From assembly GCF_029537375.1 (NCBI RefSeq), contig NZ_CP120679.1, positions 4,359,397 to 4,423,396 on the forward strand: DNA of 64,000 nucleotides, written 5' to 3'. The notes under the pieces were generated by a model, which was not told the origin of the DNA, made no database searches, and was given only the letters and a program-made list of their open reading frames with translations. A program made the position numbers and the translations under genes. Source of the DNA: Bacillus sp. HSf4. Its GTDB lineage: Bacteria > Bacillota > Bacilli > Bacillales > Bacillaceae. Below are positions 1-8,704 of the stretch, piece after piece. The first letter of the stretch is position 1. Each line of letters starts with the position of its first letter.

Positions 1-235
1 AGATAGTTTCTTTGGGAAGATCTCTTCTTATAATCTCCTTACCTTCTACATTGAAACGAGTAAACCTACCAACTATAGGCGGAAACATTGCTTGTCCAGC
101 TTCGAAAGCAGGGAAACCTATCTTTTCTATTTTCTCTTTGTTTTCATTCGTAATTTTCACTCCTAATCGAAAAACACCATCAACTGACTTAATATATTTC
201 TCAATAGATCTAATGTAACTTTTACCTTGAATCAT
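1..235 (-). CDS. Unrecognised protein, N-terminal part, running off the left edge
   Basis: An ATG at 235, preceded by a GGGAG Shine-Dalgarno at suitable spacing, opens a frame that runs without a stop to the window edge, giving about 78 residues. It starts MIQGKSYIRSIEKYIKSVDG and later shows a Gly/Pro-containing stretch (GFPAFEAGQAMFPP). I do not recognise a family. It lies downstream of the restriction operon, on the same strand but behind a terminator, so it is probably separate island cargo. The rest of the protein is not visible. Confidence 0.6.
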   Translation of the reverse strand, partial: MIQGKSYIRSIEKYIKSVDGVFRLGVKITNENKEKIEKIGFPAFEAGQAMFPPIVGRFTRFNVEGKEIIRRDLPKETI

Positions 236-287
236 TTTTCACCATTCTCCCTTCGATAATATAAAATCTTTGGCTCTATTCTGATAA

Positions 288-325
288 AAAAAGACAGCTC
301 TAATCTAATTAGAAACTGTCTTTCC
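288..325 (-). terminator. Rho-independent terminator after the restriction operon
   Basis: On the minus strand a hairpin with arms AGACAG and CTGTCT, extended inward by TCTAAT/ATTAGA, is followed by a run of seven T. It lies just downstream of the metallopeptidase stop at 353 and would end the hsd transcript. Confidence 0.75.
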
Positions 326-352
326 TTCGTATCTTGTTGTCAGTTCGTGTTG

Positions 353-1087
353 TTAAAGTTCTTGGACAATCTCTTCATCGAGTATTGTTTTCCGTTTTTC
401 CCAATCGGGCATTAGAGTATATAACATTTTATAAAAGTTATCGCTGTGGTCGTTATATTTAAAATGAATCAGCTCATGCAGAACAACATAGTCGATGCAA
501 TGTTTGGGAGCTTTAATTAGTTCCGTATTCAAAAGTATTGTATTTTTATCTACTAAAGCTGAACCCCATCGTGCTTTCATCAAGCGTAAATCTAAAGCAG
601 GCTTTTCTACCCCATATTTCTGCATGCATAAGCTCATTTTGTCGAGGGATTCTTGAAATATTTTCAGAGCTTTTTCCCGATACCAACCATCCATCAACTT
701 CTCTTTTCGCTGATAGTTGTGCGGGTTTTGCACATATAAGTAAATAAATCCTCGCAAATATTTCACCATTTCTTCATCTTCTGTTTTTTCAACACGCAAA
801 CGGTATTGCTTTCCTAAATAACGAAAAGATTCCCCGCTTACATACTCTCGCTCACTTTGTTTATGTGGCATTACGTCTTCGAATGTTTTCACATTCTTCA
901 AAATCCAAGCACCTTTGCTTTTAACAAATTCATAAATAAAATCAATCGGTACTTGATCATTTGCTGATACTTGAATAGTCATATCAGGCTTAATGTTTAA
1001 ATTCACATTCTTAACGTTTTTACGTTCAAGCATAAAATCAATACATTTGTTGCCATAGTGGATTTGATGCCTTTCCATGTTGTTCAC
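353..1087 (-). CDS. YgjP-type (DUF45/SprT-like) zinc metallopeptidase of the type I RM operon
   Basis: This 244-residue protein carries the zinc signature HELIH with a third His/Asp cluster just after it (NDHSDNF), typical of YgjP/DUF45 metallopeptidases. Such genes are often the last gene of type I restriction operons in bacteria, but their role there is not settled; trimming or quality control of restriction subunits is speculation. It begins 4 bases after hsdR stops, so translation is probably coupled. The first start is GTG at 1087; an in-frame ATG three codons later (1078) is a reasonable alternative because AAGG sits very close to the GTG. Confidence 0.85.
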   Translation of the reverse strand: MNNMERHQIHYGNKCIDFMLERKNVKNVNLNIKPDMTIQVSANDQVPIDFIYEFVKSKGAWILKNVKTFEDVMPHKQSEREYVSGESFRYLGKQYRLRVEKTEDEEMVKYLRGFIYLYVQNPHNYQRKEKLMDGWYREKALKIFQESLDKMSLCMQKYGVEKPALDLRLMKARWGSALVDKNTILLNTELIKAPKHCIDYVVLHELIHFKYNDHSDNFYKMLYTLMPDWEKRKTILDEEIVQEL

Positions 1088-1091
1088 AACC

Positions 1092-4000
1092 TTAGTAACG
1101 TCTGATGGCTACCGTTTTTATTTGTTCAATCAATTTATCAATCGTGTCATAATCTAACTCAACGTTATGTTCTTTGGAAAAGTCATATAACAGATCATCC
1201 AAATCTTGTGCAATACGATTATGAATTTGAAGGTTATTATGCCAATCAACCTTCTGATGCTGTTTGATGATTTCATCCATCTTCAAGGCTAATTCTCCAA
1301 GTAAGTCCTCACCGTAACTTGCACGTTCTTCTTTCGTTTCAACTAAAATGTCTTTCGTCACACCATAAAATGCTTGTGCATCCTTATTTTCTTTTATGAC
1401 GTTTGGGTAATCTTCTTTAGATTCACCGTTTCTGTAATCGTTCATAATATCTTTCATCTTGTTCAAGTATTCTGCTTCAGAAATCCGCTTATCCTTATAT
1501 TCCTGAATCGCCTCTTGAATCCGTTCAGAAAACTTCTTATAGTAAGCAGGGTTTTCATCCCATTTCGCATGGACACTCTTCGTTAATCGTGTCCGAATGG
1601 CATCCGCTTTTGCCCGTTTCGAATCTAAACGCTCCAATTCTTCTTCAAAAGCCTTTTCGTTTAAGATGTCGACAGGATTTGTAATACGAATGACTTGCTC
1701 TGCTGAGATATATTGATCCATGAGCTTTTGCATTTTCGCCTCGTACTCTTTATGGTCAATTGTATCCGAATAACGTAATTTCACACTTTTTCTTAGCTCT
1801 TGGAAAAACTTCAAATCCCTTTTATACGTAGCAAGTTCTTCTGGCTGTAGTGCATTATAGATTCGTTCAGATTCCAGTGCGATCCCAAGGTTGCGACCGA
1901 ATTGACTTAATGTATCATAAAACGATTCTCTCTTCTCTTCATCTTCTAACAATACTTCATACTCTTCGACATCTTGCTTATTTTTAATTGATGAGAACAG
2001 TTGCAGTAAGTCAGAATGATGCTGACGAAGTGAACCGACTACGCTAATGACATCATGAATGGCTCCTTGCAGATCTTTCGGATCAAAATTCTCTAACCCT
2101 GCACCTGAATACATTTGCAGAGCTTCATCTAATTTTGATAACAACCCACGATAATCAATAATAAGTCCGTAGTCTTTTCCTTCGTATAGTCTATTTACCC
2201 TGGCGATTGCTTGTAAGAGCGTATGCTCTTTCATTGGTTTATCAATATATAAAAGTGACGCACGAGGGGCATCAAAACCTGTTAGTAGTTTATCAACTAC
2301 AATAAGTAAATCAATATCATCGCCATGAATAAACTCATCTTTAATGGCATCTTCATAGTCTTCTGCAGTTCCATAACGATTCATCATTCGTTGCCAAAAA
2401 CGTTGGATCTTATCATTCGATTCTTCATCTATCGCATCATGACCTTCTCGTTGGTCTGGAGGAGAAATAACGACTGCACAGTTTAAATCACCAAGTTCTT
2501 CAAAGGCTTCCAAATACCGAATCGCTTCCATCTTGCTATTAGTCGCAAGCATGGCTTTAAACTGGGACCCTTGCGTCTTGTAATTGCGATAAAAATGATC
2601 ATTAATATCAAAAGCAATCATACTAATACGCTGATCAGAAGATGCTATTCGTTCAAAATGGCTCCATTTTTTCATTACCTCGTCTTTTTGCTTATCGTTC
2701 AAATGACGAGTGATCATCGACAGTCGGTTATCAATCGCTGTTTTGTTGACTGTTTGATCAACCATTTTTCCTTCATAAAGCAACGGAACGATTGCACGAT
2801 CTTTTACGCCATCTGCAATTGTGTATTTATGAATGAGCTTACCGAATTTGATCATCGTGCTTTTCTCTTTTTTCATCAATGGGGTTCCTGTGAATCCGAG
2901 ATAACTTGCGTTTGGGAACACTTTTTTCATTTTAATGTGCAATTCACCATACTGGGTGCGGTGCGATTCATCAACAAGTACAAAGATATCTCTCGATTCA
3001 ATTGGCTGTTGTTTTGTTGATGCCGTATCGAATTTATGCACTAATGTCGTGACGATATCAGTATTCCCATCTTTAATCAGTGAAACTAAATGACTGCCTG
3101 ATGTCGCTCTACTTGCTTTTAATCTCGTGTGATTAAACGTTTTGTGAATTTGCTTATCCAGTTCTACCCTGTCTGTTACGACAATAATTTTAGGATGGTA
3201 GTCATTTAATTCCGATAAAATATAACGAGCAAGCATCACCATTGTGAGCGATTTCCCACTACCTTGCGTGTGCCAGATTACCCCACTCTGGCGATTTCCG
3301 TTTTCATCTCGCTCTTGGATTGTTTTTAATATCTCTTTTATCGCAAAATATTGCTGATATCGAGTCACCTTTTTTATATCTTTATCAAATAGTGTAAAGA
3401 AACAAGTCAATTCAAGAAGTCGTTCTGGGTGAAACAAGGAAATGATGTTTTTGTCTTGCATCGTTGGCAAACGGTTCGCAACGGTTTGATGTAACCAATG
3501 ATCTAACCATTCCTCATGCTCTTCTTTCCACACTGACCAGAACTTCTTCGGTGTTCCACATGTCGCATATTTTGTTTCGTTTTTATTTGTTGCCATCACC
3601 AACTGCACAAACTTAAACAGTTGGGGAACATAGTCGTTTTTTTGATTTCGAATCATTTGGCTAATTCCTTGTTCCATCGAAATCGAAGCCTTCTTGCATT
3701 CAATGACCACAAACGGAATGCCATTTACAAACAACACAATGTCTGGGCGAACTGTACCCCTGCCGTCTACACGTTCTACAGAAAATTCTTCTACAATGTG
3801 AAATACATTATTTTCAACATTTTCCCAATCAATATATTGAATCGTAAAAGACTTTTTCGAGCCGTCTGGAAGTAATTCTGTATAAGTTCTCCCTAACATC
3901 AACGTTTCATAAATGCTTTCATTCGCCTTTACAAGTCCATTTGTGAGTGGCTCATCCAAGTCACGCATCGCTTGTTGGATATTCGCTTCACTGAACTTAT

Positions 4001-4199
4001 ACGTAACATCTTTATACTGATAGGAATTTAACTCCTTCAATTTCTTTTCCAATACCGTTTTCAGCAAAACACTATAGAGATTCTCACGCATCGCCTCAGC
4101 TCGTTCTGCTTCTATGTACTGATAACCTAATTCTTGCAATACCTCGATTGCAGGCTGTTGACTAATATAACGTTCATCATAACTTTGCGGAATCGACAT
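1092..4199 (-). CDS. hsdR: Type I restriction enzyme, R (motor/nuclease) subunit
   Basis: At 1035 residues this is a full-length HsdR. The N-terminal nuclease core shows PDIVLFVNGIPFVVIECKK, a PD-(D/E)XK motif. A Walker A motif (TQGSGKS) follows at about residue 314, with a DEAH-like DESH box further on and superfamily-2 helicase motifs to about residue 700. The long C-terminal helical part would dock on the methyltransferase core. With HsdM and HsdS it translocates and cleaves DNA lacking the host methylation. ATG at 4199 has a GGAGGTG Shine-Dalgarno. No frameshift or motif loss is seen, so restriction is probably active. Confidence 0.95.
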   Translation of the reverse strand: MSIPQSYDERYISQQPAIEVLQELGYQYIEAERAEAMRENLYSVLLKTVLEKKLKELNSYQYKDVTYKFSEANIQQAMRDLDEPLTNGLVKANESIYETLMLGRTYTELLPDGSKKSFTIQYIDWENVENNVFHIVEEFSVERVDGRGTVRPDIVLFVNGIPFVVIECKKASISMEQGISQMIRNQKNDYVPQLFKFVQLVMATNKNETKYATCGTPKKFWSVWKEEHEEWLDHWLHQTVANRLPTMQDKNIISLFHPERLLELTCFFTLFDKDIKKVTRYQQYFAIKEILKTIQERDENGNRQSGVIWHTQGSGKSLTMVMLARYILSELNDYHPKIIVVTDRVELDKQIHKTFNHTRLKASRATSGSHLVSLIKDGNTDIVTTLVHKFDTASTKQQPIESRDIFVLVDESHRTQYGELHIKMKKVFPNASYLGFTGTPLMKKEKSTMIKFGKLIHKYTIADGVKDRAIVPLLYEGKMVDQTVNKTAIDNRLSMITRHLNDKQKDEVMKKWSHFERIASSDQRISMIAFDINDHFYRNYKTQGSQFKAMLATNSKMEAIRYLEAFEELGDLNCAVVISPPDQREGHDAIDEESNDKIQRFWQRMMNRYGTAEDYEDAIKDEFIHGDDIDLLIVVDKLLTGFDAPRASLLYIDKPMKEHTLLQAIARVNRLYEGKDYGLIIDYRGLLSKLDEALQMYSGAGLENFDPKDLQGAIHDVISVVGSLRQHHSDLLQLFSSIKNKQDVEEYEVLLEDEEKRESFYDTLSQFGRNLGIALESERIYNALQPEELATYKRDLKFFQELRKSVKLRYSDTIDHKEYEAKMQKLMDQYISAEQVIRITNPVDILNEKAFEEELERLDSKRAKADAIRTRLTKSVHAKWDENPAYYKKFSERIQEAIQEYKDKRISEAEYLNKMKDIMNDYRNGESKEDYPNVIKENKDAQAFYGVTKDILVETKEERASYGEDLLGELALKMDEIIKQHQKVDWHNNLQIHNRIAQDLDDLLYDFSKEHNVELDYDTIDKLIEQIKTVAIRRY

Positions 4200-4244
4200 T
4201 TCTACACCTCCATTGTTAAGAATAAGGGAAAAGGAGCAAAGGAA

Positions 4245-5363
4245 TTATACCTTCACTCGGACTTTCCCTGTTAGAAGAAGTTGAATAAGACCTTGTTTTT
4301 GTTTCTTTAAATAAGTTACTTCTTTAAGTAGAAGATCTAAATCCCTATCCATACTATTTAACACGTATGCAATTGCTTTTTGTTCCTCCATGCTCGGCAT
4401 TTTAACTTTATAATAATCCAAAAAATCTTTAGGTACGTGAGGTATGCCTGATCCTTCCCTTAACCTTTGAATTTTTTGTTCATTCATTTCAAGATGTTTC
4501 TGCAGAAATATATTGTGTATGGACTTACATTCCAATTTTACAAAAGTTGATCCAACAGCTCCTTCAACTCCCGTAAATGCCATTCCAGCCCTTGATCCAT
4601 CCCATAGAAGTAAAACATCATTTTTCTCTGCGAAAACCGTAGCATCATTAGAATAGTTTTTAAACGTTCCAGATTCTAAATAATCCATATCAATCGCAGG
4701 GAACTTTCCACCTTCTAAATACTCCACTGCTTTTCCTTTGATTTTTTTCACCACTTTTGCCAGCTTAACTTCCTTCCACTCTCCATCAAACCCAGGCAAT
4801 CTCACTTCACCCGTCAGCAACTTCTCCATTAATCCCTTTTTCTGCACTTTCTTCTGCTCGATTAGCTTTTCTTTTAGCTCAATTACCTTGTCCCAAGTGG
4901 AGAGGATGGAGGCGATTTTTTGTTGTTCTTCAAGAGTTGGAACTGCAAATATAACTTCTGACACATAACTCCAATCAGCTCTTGGCATTTTTGAACCAGC
5001 TGATTTGTTAGCATTTTGAGAAAACCTGTTTGATTGTATTAAATAATATAAGTATTCATTTAATACCTTTCCTTCAGTGCCTTCTAATACCCATATTTCA
5101 GAAGAACAAACTCCATGAAACTGAGGGAAGTGAAATTTTTTAAGGTACGGTCTCAATTTTCCAAACAACACTGAACCTGGCTTAAATTTATTTTTCACAC
5201 TCTGTTGAGTAATGCTATCCGTATAACCTATAAGTCTACCTGTTTCACTTTCTAAGTGTTCTAATTCAATACACTTAAAATTGTCCTTGTCTTTTTTTGG
5301 ATTATATTTTTCTTTTGATAAAGTCACAACCTCACCAAATTCATATTTCCTCCAGTCCTCCAA
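4245..5363 (-). CDS. hsdS: Type I restriction-modification specificity subunit, full length
   Basis: The 372-residue protein has two target-recognition domains, each followed by a conserved spacer helix: LEEQQKIASILSTWDKVIEL around residue 145 and MEEQKAIAYVLNSMDRDLDL near the C terminus. This is the classical duplicated HsdS layout that reads a bipartite DNA site and holds two HsdM and two HsdR. The start is TTG at 5363, supported by an AGGTG Shine-Dalgarno. It is the second specificity gene in this operon; a half-length one lies upstream of hsdM. Confidence 0.92.
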   Translation of the reverse strand: MEDWRKYEFGEVVTLSKEKYNPKKDKDNFKCIELEHLESETGRLIGYTDSITQQSVKNKFKPGSVLFGKLRPYLKKFHFPQFHGVCSSEIWVLEGTEGKVLNEYLYYLIQSNRFSQNANKSAGSKMPRADWSYVSEVIFAVPTLEEQQKIASILSTWDKVIELKEKLIEQKKVQKKGLMEKLLTGEVRLPGFDGEWKEVKLAKVVKKIKGKAVEYLEGGKFPAIDMDYLESGTFKNYSNDATVFAEKNDVLLLWDGSRAGMAFTGVEGAVGSTFVKLECKSIHNIFLQKHLEMNEQKIQRLREGSGIPHVPKDFLDYYKVKMPSMEEQKAIAYVLNSMDRDLDLLLKEVTYLKKQKQGLIQLLLTGKVRVKV

Positions 5364-5393
5364 AGTTGCACCTACTTTCTAATCTGTTAATGA

Positions 5394-6383
5394 TTAAAGT
5401 TTCTTTTCCTCTAAATACTTTTGAAAATCATCTCGCTTCGGTTCTGCTAATCGTTGTTGATGAAACACTTCATATTGTTCGTTTGCAAATTGTTCCGCTA
5501 CTTTTGCTTTAATTTTCCCAGCGTTAGTTAATATTTCATGTTCATTAAACTCTAAAAATGCATCTAATTTTTCTGCCCAATCTTTCATATACATCGGCTT
5601 TTTCTTCTTTGCTTGCGATTCGGCATAGTCTAAGTACATCGTAACAATACGGTTTAAATCGCTGAGTTCTTCTTGTGATAGATAATTTTTCGCTACTGTT
5701 ACATCTTGCTTTCGTACCTTATCACCTTTCCAACTCGTTAAGCCCATGTTTGGCTTTGTTGCATCCGCTCGTTTCATTATCAGTTCCGAAGCAGTATGTC
5801 CATGGATTGCAAAGTGAAGTTTGTTTTGAACGGTTGCAAAGAATTCTCTTGCAATTGGTGTATTCGGATCGTAATCAATAGATGTAGCATAAATATCTGT
5901 TATTTTGTAATAAAAACGTCTTTCGGAAGCACGAATATCACGAATACGTTCCAATAATTCATCAAAATAATCTGCCCCAATATTCCGCATTTCTTTTAAG
6001 CGTTCGTCATCCATCGTAAATCCTTTTACCATATATTCATTTAAACGCTCTGTTGCCCATTGACGGAATTGTGTACCACGATGGGATCGTACACGATAGC
6101 CGACTGCAATAATCATTTCAAGGTTGTAAAAGGTCACTTCACGTTCAACTTCACGAGAACCTTCAAGTTGAACTATCCGGTTTTTCCGGATAGTTAAACT
6201 TTCCTCTAACTCTTTTTCTTCGTATATGTTTTTTATATGCTCATTGATTGTTTTAACACTTTTCTGAAACAACTCTGCCATTGCCTTTTGTGTCATCCAA
6301 ACCGTTTCACCTTCTAAGCGAACCTGAATTTTCGTATCTCCATTTTCGGTTTGGTACATTAATAAATCAGAAGTATTGCTCAT
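5394..6383 (-). CDS. rhuM: RhuM-family protein within the hsd operon
   Basis: The 329-residue protein matches the RhuM family, first named from a Salmonella pathogenicity island. It has an N-terminal winged-helix-like segment (VWMTQKAMAELFQKSVKTIN), the family hallmark GYRVRSHRGTQFRQWA around residue 100, and a C-terminal part resembling Fic/Doc-neighbour proteins. RhuM genes are common between hsdM and hsdS or hsdR, but their function is unknown. ATG at 6383 follows AGAGGTG. The coding region contains a perfect 10-base inverted repeat at 6171-6195. Family assignment is firm; any role in controlling restriction is a guess. Confidence 0.88.
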   Translation of the reverse strand: MSNTSDLLMYQTENGDTKIQVRLEGETVWMTQKAMAELFQKSVKTINEHIKNIYEEKELEESLTIRKNRIVQLEGSREVEREVTFYNLEMIIAVGYRVRSHRGTQFRQWATERLNEYMVKGFTMDDERLKEMRNIGADYFDELLERIRDIRASERRFYYKITDIYATSIDYDPNTPIAREFFATVQNKLHFAIHGHTASELIMKRADATKPNMGLTSWKGDKVRKQDVTVAKNYLSQEELSDLNRIVTMYLDYAESQAKKKKPMYMKDWAEKLDAFLEFNEHEILTNAGKIKAKVAEQFANEQYEVFHQQRLAEPKRDDFQKYLEEKKL

Positions 6384-6403
6384 GTAAACACCTCTCTTGC
6401 TAT

Positions 6404-6427
6404 CATTTTGTTGACCTCAACAAAATG
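6404..6427. repeat. Inverted repeat between hsdM and rhuM
   Basis: Ten-base arms CATTTTGTTG and CAACAAAATG are separated by 4 bases, immediately upstream of the rhuM Shine-Dalgarno. No T-run follows on the minus strand, so it looks like an mRNA hairpin or protein-binding site rather than a terminator. Confidence 0.7.
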
Positions 6428-6441
6428 GTGTATTTTCTATC

Positions 6442-7971
6442 CTACAGCCCTAATTCCTTCAAATATTTCTCCATTTCTGCTTCAACTTCTTGTAGCTCCA
6501 GCTTAATGTTTGCGATATTCTCTTTCACCGCATCCATATCCACTGGCTCTTCTTCTTCAAATGTGTCAACGTATCGAGGAATGTTCAGGTTATAGTCGTT
6601 TTCTTTTATTTCATCTAAAGTGGCAACATAAGAGTATTTATCAATCGTTTCTTGCTTTTCATATGTGTCAACAATTTTAGCGATGTCTTGTTCTCTTAAC
6701 TGATTTTGATTTTTCCCTTTTTGATAATGTTCTTCACCAGAAGCATCTATGAATAAAACATCTTTACGGGTTCTATTCTTTTTGAAAACCATGATACAAA
6801 CTGGTATCCCAACACCATAGAATAAGTTTTCAGGCAATCCAATGACTGCATCCAGTAAGTTCATCTCAATAATTTGTTGACGAATTTTCCCTTCACTTGC
6901 ACCTCGGAAAAGAACACCATGCGGTAGAATTGTTGCCATTCTTCCGTTTTCCGCTAACGAATAGAGCATGTGTTGAACAAATGCATAGTCCCCTTTAGAA
7001 CTTGGTGGAACACCCCATTCAAAACGTCTATGTGGATCTAAACTTGCTTCCATTTTAAATTTGCTATCATTTGTTCCTTCTCCCATGAAGCCCATTGCCC
7101 ATTTGTCCAATGAGAATGGTGGATTCGCTACGATAGCCTGGAATTTCATCAATTTTCCATCTTCTAAGTGAAGTGGGTTCGCTAATGTATCACCCCACTC
7201 AATCTTTGCATCATCAATTCCATGCAAGTACATATTCATTAGTGCTAATGAATGGGTCGTACCATTACGTTCTTGACCATAAATAGCTACCTTTTTATTC
7301 GGTACTTGGTTAGCAACTCGAATGAGAAGTGAACCAGATCCACACGTAGGATCGTAAATACGGTCATTTTCTTGAGGTTTGACAAGTCGTGCTAACAGCT
7401 CGGATGCCATAGAAGGTGTATAAAATTCGCCACCCTTCTTTCCCGCATCAGATGCAAAACGTTCAATCATGTATTGATAAGCATCACCAATGACATCTTC
7501 ATTTCCTACAACAGAAGGCTTTAATGTCAGCTTATTAAAGTCCTCTAATAAAGAACGGAGCATTGTATTTCGTTCTTTTGCCTTCCCAAGAATCGCTTCA
7601 CTATTAAAATCAATGTTACGGAAGACACCACGAAGCTTACCTGTATTTTCGTTTTCCAGACGTTCCAATGCTTTATTGATAATTTCACCGATTTCTGCAT
7701 CATTCCGTTTGCTATACAAATAATCAAATGTAGACTGTTCATCTAACACAAAACGCTCTCTGGATAATGCACGTTGAATACGTTGCTCATCACCATCATA
7801 ACGCTTCGTATACTCTTCTAAATGCTCTTTATAAGCATCACTTAAATACTTGATGAACAGCATTGTCAGTATATAATCCTTGTATGTACTGGAATCAACC
7901 TTTCCTCTAAATGTATCAGCCGCTTGCCATAAAACACTGTTAATTTGATCTTTTGTTACTTTTTCACTCAT
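6442..7971 (-). CDS. hsdM: Type I restriction-modification methyltransferase subunit
   Basis: A 509-residue N6-adenine methyltransferase with an N-terminal HsdM helical domain, the AdoMet-binding motif DPTCGSGSLL near residue 215, and the catalytic motif NPPFSLDKW near residue 290. It methylates adenines in the sequence chosen by HsdS and forms the core of the restriction complex. ATG at 7971 overlaps the stop of the half-HsdS gene (ATGA) and has a GGGAGGA Shine-Dalgarno, so expression is tightly coupled to that gene. Confidence 0.95.
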   Translation of the reverse strand: MSEKVTKDQINSVLWQAADTFRGKVDSSTYKDYILTMLFIKYLSDAYKEHLEEYTKRYDGDEQRIQRALSRERFVLDEQSTFDYLYSKRNDAEIGEIINKALERLENENTGKLRGVFRNIDFNSEAILGKAKERNTMLRSLLEDFNKLTLKPSVVGNEDVIGDAYQYMIERFASDAGKKGGEFYTPSMASELLARLVKPQENDRIYDPTCGSGSLLIRVANQVPNKKVAIYGQERNGTTHSLALMNMYLHGIDDAKIEWGDTLANPLHLEDGKLMKFQAIVANPPFSLDKWAMGFMGEGTNDSKFKMEASLDPHRRFEWGVPPSSKGDYAFVQHMLYSLAENGRMATILPHGVLFRGASEGKIRQQIIEMNLLDAVIGLPENLFYGVGIPVCIMVFKKNRTRKDVLFIDASGEEHYQKGKNQNQLREQDIAKIVDTYEKQETIDKYSYVATLDEIKENDYNLNIPRYVDTFEEEEPVDMDAVKENIANIKLELQEVEAEMEKYLKELGL

Positions 7972-8564
7972 CTTAATTCCTCCCTTATTTCACCTTGCAC
8001 AATTTGTTTTGTGATGGCGTTGAACCATTTTTCCTTTTCCTCAATTAATCTGTTGTAAAGTGCTTTTTCTTGTTGATGTAACCTCCACAGTCTTATAAGA
8101 GCTTGTTGCTTGGATATAGGTATATCTTCAATCGGAATCGAATTTAATGCAGATTTATTTGTACTTGGTATACGAGTTCCAGCCTGCGAACGTTCCAATT
8201 CTTTTTTAACACTGTCTTTATTTAAGTACCATGCTACATATTCAGATAAGAATTTGGACTGATCCACTTTTATAATGGCAAAGTAAGATGGGACTAATAA
8301 GCCTGATTTTGTTTCATCTATAAAGACAGACGTATGAGGATAATTTAATCGAATTAGTACATCGCCTGCTTCCGTAAAGTGTTGATTATTTAACAGGTCA
8401 TTACTTTGGAACACTTCGAATGGTTCATCGTTAAAGACTCCATCTTCAGTAATATTTTTCAAGGTAATTAAGTTATATGTGGCTTTCACTTCGTTCCCCA
8501 CTTCTACTTTCTTCCTCGTTAAAACAAGTCCTGTTCGAATGTCTGCTATTTCTCCGAGATTCAT
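7968..8564 (-). CDS. Half-length type I specificity subunit (single TRD)
   Basis: This 198-residue protein contains one target-recognition domain (starting LGEIADIRTGLVLTRKK) and one C-terminal spacer helix (ISKQQALIRLWRLHQQEKAL), so it is half a normal HsdS. Half-S proteins can dimerise to give a palindromic specificity. It is the first gene of the operon, overlaps hsdM by 4 bases and has an AGGAGGTG Shine-Dalgarno. Because a complete hsdS lies further down, it may give a second specificity, modulate assembly or be a retained relic. The high coding quality argues against decay. Confidence 0.82.
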   Translation of the reverse strand: MNLGEIADIRTGLVLTRKKVEVGNEVKATYNLITLKNITEDGVFNDEPFEVFQSNDLLNNQHFTEAGDVLIRLNYPHTSVFIDETKSGLLVPSYFAIIKVDQSKFLSEYVAWYLNKDSVKKELERSQAGTRIPSTNKSALNSIPIEDIPISKQQALIRLWRLHQQEKALYNRLIEEKEKWFNAITKQIVQGEIREELR

Positions 8565-8585
8565 AGCACACCTCCTTCTAATTTG

Positions 8586-8648
8586 TCAAATCGAATATTT
8601 GATTTTATTTGTTAAATGAATTATATAACAAATATTAATTAAAAGTAA
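8586..8648 (-). promoter_or_regulatory. hsd operon promoter with two operator-like palindromes
   Basis: On the minus strand TTACTT (8643-8648) and TATAAT (8620-8625) are 17 bases apart. An inverted repeat ATTTGTTA/TAACAAAT (8607-8633) straddles the -10 box, and a second palindrome TCAAAT-5-ATTTGA (8586-8602) lies between it and the start codon. Both look like repressor sites, possibly for an island HTH protein. Confidence 0.6.
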
Positions 8649-8659
8649 ATAGATTCCAG

Positions 8660-8692
8660 AAAAAAAGAGCCTTGTTTTTTTAAACAAAGCTC
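8660..8692 (-). terminator. Terminator of the DUF4268-like gene
   Basis: Minus-strand hairpin GAGCTTTGTTT/AAACAAGGCTC followed by seven T, just downstream of the stop at 8705. It separates this gene from the hsd promoter. Confidence 0.8.
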
Positions 8693-8704
8693 ACACAAAT
8701 AATA

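Noticed and set aside
2571..3020. Plus-strand open frame of 149 codons opposite hsdR
   Set aside because: It is a shadow of hsdR codons with no ribosome site or known domain.
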